Shown here piece by piece: positions 58,190-64,000 of a stretch of DNA of 64,000 bases (its first letter is position 1; each line of letters begins with the position of its first letter). The translations under genes and the position numbers were made by a program. Below the pieces are notes generated by a model. The model worked only from the letters and a program-made list of their open reading frames with translations. It was not told the origin of the DNA and ran no database searches. The stretch is from Nipponacmea schrenckii. Its lineage: Eukaryota; Mollusca; Gastropoda; Lottiidae. The stretch covers positions 25,440,338 to 25,504,337 of the forward strand of contig CM060199.1 in the NCBI GenBank assembly GCA_030562195.1. Reading direction: 5' to 3'.

Positions 58190-58697
58190 GGAGGACTGTT
58201 ACCCTGAAGTTTTATGCTATATCTCGGCCAAAAATTGTCCGATCAGCACCAAAATCAATAGGGATCCTCTTTGTAATGTTATTAACCCATATAACAAAAA
58301 TAAAAAAGATCCATTGAGAATTGTAGACTGTAGAGTGAGTACAAGAAAAATGTTAACACACACACACGCACACACACCCACCCGCACCCGCACACGCACA
58401 CGCACAGGGGTGATCACAATATACGACCAAAATACACTGTAGAGTGAGTACAAGAAAAATGTGAACAGACACACACACACACAAAAAGCTACATCTCTAT
58501 CATGCAAATCATCATTACGATGTCATCGCATCTATGCCAGCTTTTCTAGAAAGAAACTATTATTGTGACCTGTGTTGAAAAGGCTACGATCATATTGAGA
58601 CACATCCATGTACCAGCGTATGTAGTGCCTGTCGTCGACAGACCGACGGACGGACAGGGGTGATGGCAATATACGTCCACATTTTCATGTGGGCGTA
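58190..58697 (+). mobile_element. Pearl-like element with CA microsatellite
   Basis: Core-like sequence (TATATCTCGGCC, CCGATCAGCACC) is followed by two copies of TGTAGAGTGAGTACAAGAAA (58328, 58437). Each copy leads into a CA/CACG run. The end has a GACGGACGGACAGG microsatellite and a hairpin (ACGTCCACATTTTCATGTGG then GCGTATAAAAATG). It abuts the polymerase reading frame that starts at about 58700. Confidence 0.6.
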
Positions 58698-58700
58698 TAA

Positions 58701-60920
58701 AAATGCAACTTATGTGGTAAGGAATGGGACACGAGAAGACGAGGCAGACTATTGGACGAGCATATTTGTGGAGAATATCAGTGTAAGGTATGTCGAAAGT
58801 GGCATGGGTAAGGCGATAAATGGTGTTACATACAGACCATAGACATCGGCAAAACACAAGTGGAAAAAAACCAAACTAAAGATTTGACGCGATTCGTCTT
58901 GTACGATTTCGAGTGCCACCAAAACACTGGGGAACACATACCCAATTCATGTGTGTTACAACTCTGTTGTCATTTTTGTATTGGTGAATCGGTGCCATGT
59001 CATCACTGCGATTCCAGTTTTAATCATCAAAGGAAGTTATATTCCCAGGACCCAACACTTTAGATGACGTCGCCAAGTTTTTTGTACATTTATCAGCCAA
59101 GAAAGTGGTTCCCGGAGGTTCCATCACCACCAAGAGTCAAAATATTGTTGACGTTGCACACAATTTTCGAGGTTATGATGGTTTGATCATTTTGCAAGGA
59201 TTGCACAAACACGCTATGGAAGCACCCAAAGTCATTTTAAATGGTGGAAAGGTTATGACTATTCAGCTGGGATGTGGGAACTTTGTAGACTCCTTAAAGA
59301 CATTTGGAATCACGGAATTGAAAAAAGGATATTTTCCCCACTTTTTCAACAGACCCGAAAAAGCACAGTATGTGGGATGTTATCCACCAGTGGCTGATTA
59401 CGATCCAGAAGGTATGCATGTAGGAGAAAGAGAACAGTTTTATACCTGGTACAGGGAACAACAAACCAAAACCTTTCATTTCCAACAAGAACTGGTTATC
59501 TATTGTCAGAGTGATGTGGACATTTTACGACAATGTTGTGGGGCCTTTCGAACGATCTTCATGGCAGAAACGGGAATTGATCCTTTTAAGATAGCTTGAC
59601 GCTGGCCAGTGCCTGCAATAAAGTTTTCCGAGCTCATTACATGAAACCCAACACCATAGTCATCATACCTAGAGCATTGATGCAGGCTCCAGAACCCGGG
59701 GACAACAAAGCAACAAGGCCTTGCGCTGGTTAGAGTGGAAACAACATGAAAAAAACCATCAAGGCCCTTAGACAATAACAACCCACCCCTAACATCAGAT
59801 ATGCCAGAAATGGTGGAGAAATGAAAGTCGGCCCATTTAGTTAAGATGGATACGACCATACCAATCAAACAGCTTATGAATTTCATGGCTGTTGTTACCA
59901 TGGTTGTTCGACATGCTATCCAGGACCCACTGAAGATTTGAAACCTCACCATACGTACGATCCCACCAGAACCATGCGAGACTTACACCACACCATGGAC
60001 CGTTTGGAGAAATTGAAAACCTATGGTTTAGATAAAATCGAAGTCGTATGGGAGTGTGAATTTGACAGACAAGGACAACAAAATCCTGAAATGGCCACAC
60101 GGAGGAAGAGAAACGTCATTTTGTAGAAGAAGTTTTTAGGAAAAAAGTAGTAAGACTGGATCCTGACCAAATCAAACCCAATAAAGGACGCAGGGCGTTC
60201 AGTAAATCTATTTTGAATACGTTGTGGGGGAAGTTTGGACAAAGAGACAATTTCAGCCAAACAGAATATATGACTGATCTTTCAGACTATTTTCAATTGA
60301 TGAATGACACCACCGAAACTGTGAAAGATGTTCAAATTGTCAACGAAAACATGGTCATGATTGATAAATTAAAGAAAGAACAACACGTCCAACCATGTGC
60401 TATACCAATGTGGTCATTGCTGCCTTTGTCACAGCCCAAGCACGGTTGAAACTTTACAGCGTGTTAGAAACCTTGGCAAACAGAGTGTGTTACTTTGACA
60501 TTGACAGCATCATATACTGACATCTACCAAAGCAATGGAATCCAACAGAAGGTTCATCGTTAGGAGAATGGAAAAACGAAGTATCGGAAAATGTGTCCAT
60601 AAAACGATTCGTCGCCTAAATATTACGCTTACTAGCTAAGTAATGGTGAAACGGTTTGCAAAGTTCGCGGATTCACTTTGAATTACAGAGGCATGCAACA
60701 ACTTAATTTTGAGACGGTCAAAAACATGGTACGTCATTTGGAAGAAAATGTTGGTGTACCTATACATCACCCACATAAGATCGTCCGATCACGTGACAGG
60801 ACATTATGGACTCGTCCGGAACAAAAACCGTATAAGGCTGTTTACACCAAACGAATGGTTCATTTCAACTCGAGAGGGGAACCTGACGACACCTTACCCT
60901 ATGGATTCACTGAAATCTAA
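58701..60920 (+). pseudogene. Type B DNA polymerase, Polinton/adintovirus-like, decayed
   Basis: Plus strand, several frames. An N-terminal cysteine region (NLCGKEWD, CKVCRKWH) precedes the exonuclease: ExoI FVLYDFECHQ near 58897, ExoII AHNFRGYDG near 59157, ExoIII LVIYCQSDVDILRQCC near 59495. Then come IRYARNGGEMKVGPF and YEFHGCCYHGCSTCY, VVWECEFD, SILNTLWGKFGQRDN near 60212, and a palm motif C reading YFDIDSIIY near 60497. Motif A (the SLYP box) should lie between VVWECEFD and the LWGKF block but is absent, which points to a deletion near 60125-60160. Stops and shifts occur at about 58797, 59062, 59600, 60124, 60448 and 60518. It would have copied the element by protein-primed synthesis. 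The 5' side is cut by a pearl-like element. Confidence 0.8.
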
Positions 60921-60941
60921 AATTAGACAGAGGTGGTTAAA

Positions 60942-61555
60942 CTTTTAGAGTTGTAAAATACTATTTACCGTGGATAGCAGAACATCAACACACCAACTGT
61001 ATTGGCTGTGAAACGGATCATCCCAGCCAAAAATACCACAGCTGTCTGGGCATTGGAGTTTCTTATATGAGCGTACGTCCTAGCCATCCAGTGGACGATT
61101 ATTTGTTCTTGGCCTTGGAGGAAAACCCCAGAGACGAAGATATTGACACTGCGTTGGAAAGTTTTATTGAAGACCCAAAAGGGCACGTACGATTGTGGGA
61201 GAGCGAAGACGCGTGGTCAATGGACGTGGACAGAGAATTACGAAAATATTGGAAAGGAGTTCGACTGATGTATAAGAAAAGAAGCTATGGAGAATGTTAT
61301 CATTGTGGAGAAAAAGGACATTGGCTGCCAGAGTACCATTTGCGGCCAGGAGAAAAAACAACAAGCCAAAAGGAAAATCAAGACACTACTCAAGACATGT
61401 GTTTCAACTGCAATGAAAGAGGACATTGGGCCAGTAGTTGTCCACAACCCGGACGAAAACAACTCAGAAAAGGAAAATGTTTTCGCTGTCAAAGAGACGG
61501 ACACTGGCAATCTGAATGTCCAAAAAAGGAAACCAAAGGAGAAAAAACCCCATGA
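60942..61555 (+). CDS. CCHC zinc-knuckle protein next to the polymerase
   Basis: Plus strand, open from about 60942 to 61555; the first ATG is 61067, but coding continues upstream (CIGCETDHPSQKYHSC, a Cys/His motif). The middle is acidic (DDYLFLALEENPRDEDIDTA, DAWSMDVDRELRKYW). Three knuckles follow: a degenerate CYHCGEKGHWLPEYH, then CFNCNERGHWASSCP and CFRCQRDGHWQSECP, near 61300, 61400 and 61480. A fourth, poor copy (CLNYHQLGHGLFHC) occurs past the stop, near 61590, in another frame. CCHC knuckles bind single-stranded nucleic acid. I do not recognise the whole protein; the Cys/His motif resembles unnamed proteins near polymerase genes in invertebrate endogenous DNA virus-like elements. Confidence 0.55.
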
Positions 61556-62170
61556 AGCTGAAATTAACAAGCGTGCCTCTGAAGAAAACCATCAATGCCT
61601 CAACTATCACCAGCTTGGACATGGATTGTTCCATTGCGGTCAACCCTATGATTAAAAAGTCACCTTCGACAACGTCACCAACGCCCTGTTCAACAAGCGA
61701 GGCTCCTTGTATAACGCAAGAAAACAACGCTATTGGTACTGGGTTGGTGAAGCCGCCGAATATTTTCGCAGATACCAAAGTTGCAAGGATTAAAGCCGCC
61801 AAAACAGACCCTCTCGTCACTCCGGAATTAGCCAAAGCTATTATTGTACCGTTGTGTCCCCGTGGATTTAAAAACCAGTTTGTTTTACCCTCGACACCGT
61901 GGAAAAACGAAGCCTGGACCTGAGTGGTTATGATCCTAGGCGATTTACAAGATTGGATGCAGGATGATGTAAATATGATGTCAAATGATGTACGGAAGTA
62001 TGTATTGGATTCCAACAAGTTTGCGTTATTGCCCGTGGACTTATAACGAAATTCTGAAAATGGAAAATGAAGCTGAATAGCCTGTGTAAAAAAACTTTTG
62101 CTGTGTTAAAACTTTTGCTGTTTGTTTTTTCTTGTTACTTTGTAAAAACGTTCATTGTTTGCTGTTTTTG
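61556..62170 (+). other. Decayed coding remnant, unidentified
   Basis: A 135-residue plus-strand frame (61516-61923) is rich in Thr, Pro and Lys (PLCPRGFKNQFVLPSTPW at its end); other frames give KRGSLYNARKQRYWYW and VEKRSLDLSGYDPRRF. These look like shifted pieces of one or two proteins of the virus-like element, but I cannot name them. Confidence 0.35.
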
Positions 62171-63417
62171 TTATACGCCCACATGAAATGGGGGCGTATA
62201 TTGTCGTCACCCATGTCCGTCCGTCCGTCGGTCCGTCTGTCCATCGGTCAGTCTGTCCGTCCGTCCGTCCACAATTGCTCGTAAACACACTACAAGGTGC
62301 AATTCTTGACGGATATAGATAAACTTAATATGAGTGTTTATGATCACGCAAGAATGAACCCTATTGAAAATCAGCGAAATCGGAAAAAAATTTAGTATGA
62401 GTTCTTGCCCGTGCAATTCTTTACTGATTTTGATGAAACTTGGTGTCAGAGTATGTTATAACTCAAGGATAAACCCTATTGAAAATCAGCGTAATCGAAA
62501 TACATTTAGTATGAGTTATTGCCCTTGTTCTTGAAAACGTGTTCAATGTTAGCTTGTAAACACTCTTGAGAGAACAATTCTTAATGGATTTTAATGAAAC
62601 TTGGCTTGAGTATTTGCTATCACCCAAGGATGAAGCCTATTGAAAACCAGTTAAATCGAAAAAATTTAGTGTCAGTTATTGTCCTTGTTTTTGAAAACGT
62701 GTTCAATTTTTGGCTTGTAAACACTCTACAACGAACAGTTATTGATCAATTTTGATGAAACTTGGTGTGAGAGTTTGTTATAACTCAAGAATAAATCCTA
62801 TTGAAAATCAGCGAAATTGAAAAACATTTAGCTTGAGTTATTGCCCTTGTTCTTGAAAACGATTTTTCAATAGGGTTCATCATTAGGTGATTACAAATAC
62901 TCTACCAAGTTACGTCAAAATCAATCAAGAATTGTGACTTGTAGCGTGTTTACAAGGCAAAAATCCAACACATTTTATAGAACAAGGGCAATTATTCGTA
63001 TTAAATATATTTCAATATTTTCTATTTTTAAAAGGGTTCATCCTTCAGCCAAAAATTGAACACGTTTTCAAAAACAAGGGCAATAACTGACACTAAATTT
63101 GTTTCGATTTAACTGGTTTTCAATAGGCTCCAAGCCAAGTTTCATCAAAATCCATTAAGAATTGTTCTCTCAAAGCGTTTACAAGCTAAAATTGAACGCG
63201 TGGCTCATAAACACTCTATTTCTTGACTGATTTAAACGGAACTTGGCATGAGTATGTGGAATCACCTAAGGATGAACCCTATTGAAAATCAGATAAATCT
63301 TAAAATGTTTAATATCAATTATTGCTCTGTTTTTGAAAAGAAGTATATGTATATTTTATTTTTTATTCAAAATCAATGCTGCCAGTGGGCGTATATTACC
63401 TTGCCTGGCAAGCTATC
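62171..63417 (+). mobile_element. Pearl-like element, 1.25 kb, both ends present
   Basis: Starts with a hairpin end (TATACGCCCACATGAAATGG facing GGGGCGTATA), then a CCGT microsatellite (62215-62270). Core units marked by GATGAAACTTGGT or ATTTTAATGAAACTTGG and CCCTATTGAAAATCAGC follow. At about 62868 the core reverses orientation (TTTTTCAATAGGGTTCATC) and turns back at about 63200. It ends CTGCCAGTGGGCGTATATT ACCTTGCCTGGCAAGC. It separates the two parts of the virus-like element. Confidence 0.8.
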
Positions 63418-63542
63418 TTTTTTATTACAAATTGTTTTTTTTTGAATTGAAATTAAACTGTATTCTGAAAATGTTTTCTGTATTCTTGGCCTCTGATGCA
63501 ATTTGATAATCCCAGACCCTGGCCGGACAAGTCAAAGTTATC

Positions 63543-64000
63543 ATGGAATTCGACACAGCACTCAAACACCCTTTCACCATGTTAGTCTCGGGACCCACAG
63601 GAGTTGGGAAAACCGTCTTTGTTCAAAAAGTGTTGAAGGCCAATTCATTTCACCCAACACCCGAACGAATTGTATGGGCTTATGGCGAATGGCAACAGTC
63701 CTACGAAACCTTTCCTTACACTGATGTCCAAGGGTTGGGAAATATCAAAGATGGCATGGCGCAAGTGTCTGGTCCTCAAATTTTAGTGGTGGATGATTTT
63801 ATGGGGGAAGATACAACAGCCCTTGAACAATGGTTTACGAAAAAAAGCCATCACCGAAACACGAGTGTCATTTACATCGTGCAAAATTTGTCTGAAACCG
63901 GACACGGCCGAAGAGATGAATTTGCGAACGAATTTTACCTTCTGAATCCCCAGGCTACGCCTATCTCCGAAAGGTATAAAAAGGGGCAACAAATGGTCTA
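63543..64000 (+). CDS. A32-like packaging ATPase, partial (runs off the window)
   Basis: Start at ATG 63543, open to the end (about 152 residues). It begins MEFDTALKHPFTMLVS, then Walker A GPTGVGKT (63591-63614). RIVWAYGEWQQSYETFPY follows. Walker B is QILVVDDFMGE near 63777, and a sensor-like block KKSHHRNTSVIYIVQNL ends the visible part with RRDEFANEFYLLNP. The pattern is that of FtsK/HerA-type packaging ATPases in Polintons, adintoviruses and related DNA viruses, which pump DNA into capsids. It probably belonged to the same element as the polymerase at 58.7-60.9 kb. No stop is seen, but the 3' end lies outside. Confidence 0.75.
   Translation, partial: MEFDTALKHPFTMLVSGPTGVGKTVFVQKVLKANSFHPTPERIVWAYGEWQQSYETFPYTDVQGLGNIKDGMAQVSGPQILVVDDFMGEDTTALEQWFTKKSHHRNTSVIYIVQNLSETGHGRRDEFANEFYLLNPQATPISERYKKGQQMV

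Noticed and set aside
58217..58507. Frame with RVRVRVRVGVCACVCV, like a signal or membrane segment
   Set aside because: Translation of a CA/CG microsatellite.

Overview
The window is eukaryotic, AT-rich, intron-bearing animal DNA, very probably from a bivalve mollusc. The best clue is a family of short non-autonomous elements, present at many places, with ~160-bp tandem core repeats, an ACGG-type tetranucleotide microsatellite and hairpin ends reading TATACGCCCAC; this matches what I recall of the 'pearl'/Cupuchin-type elements of bivalves. No rRNA, functional tRNA, CRISPR or bacterial-style operon was seen. Nearly everything recognisable is mobile DNA or a gene carried by it.

Layout. 0.3-10.4 kb: decayed LINE pieces, a core-deleted piggyBac, a stretch of suspicious homopolymer-swollen sequence (4.19-4.87 kb), and a broken DDE-type transposase. 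10.7-12.2 kb: exons of a minus-strand gene of uncertain family. 14.8-16.9 kb: an L1-like tail, a pearl array and a Merlin transposase stub lying against one another. 18-23 kb: a four-exon unrecognised gene between two regions rich in subterminal repeats, with a SINE in one intron. 23.5-26.2 kb: plus-strand exons of a DUF3987-type protein and of a second unknown family. 26.6-36.1 kb: a LINE tail; a transposase gene with an in-frame heptapeptide minisatellite, split by a TTAA-flanked MITE; and a LINE with a degenerate 2A-like motif, split by a Penelope-like element.

37.2-57.8 kb is the most striking object: a ~20.6-kb unit bounded by ~590-bp inverted repeats. Just inside the left repeat, on the plus strand, is a nearly intact spliced DDE integrase-like transposase. 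Facing it from the right repeat is a spliced minus-strand gene of at least 13 exons for a HECT-type ubiquitin ligase with zinc-finger motifs and the catalytic cysteine. Later insertions sit inside it: a TTAA MITE that itself received a pearl element, other pearl copies, a young Ty3/Gypsy element with 219-bp LTRs and a 5-bp target duplication, and a SINE with a 12-bp target duplication.

58.7-64.0 kb is a decayed Polinton/adintovirus-like stretch on the plus strand: protein-primed type B DNA polymerase, a CCHC zinc-knuckle protein and an A32-like ATPase running off the window, split by a 1.25-kb pearl-like element.

Family names come from motif recognition only. Exon borders were assigned by eye from GT/AG sites and phase agreement.
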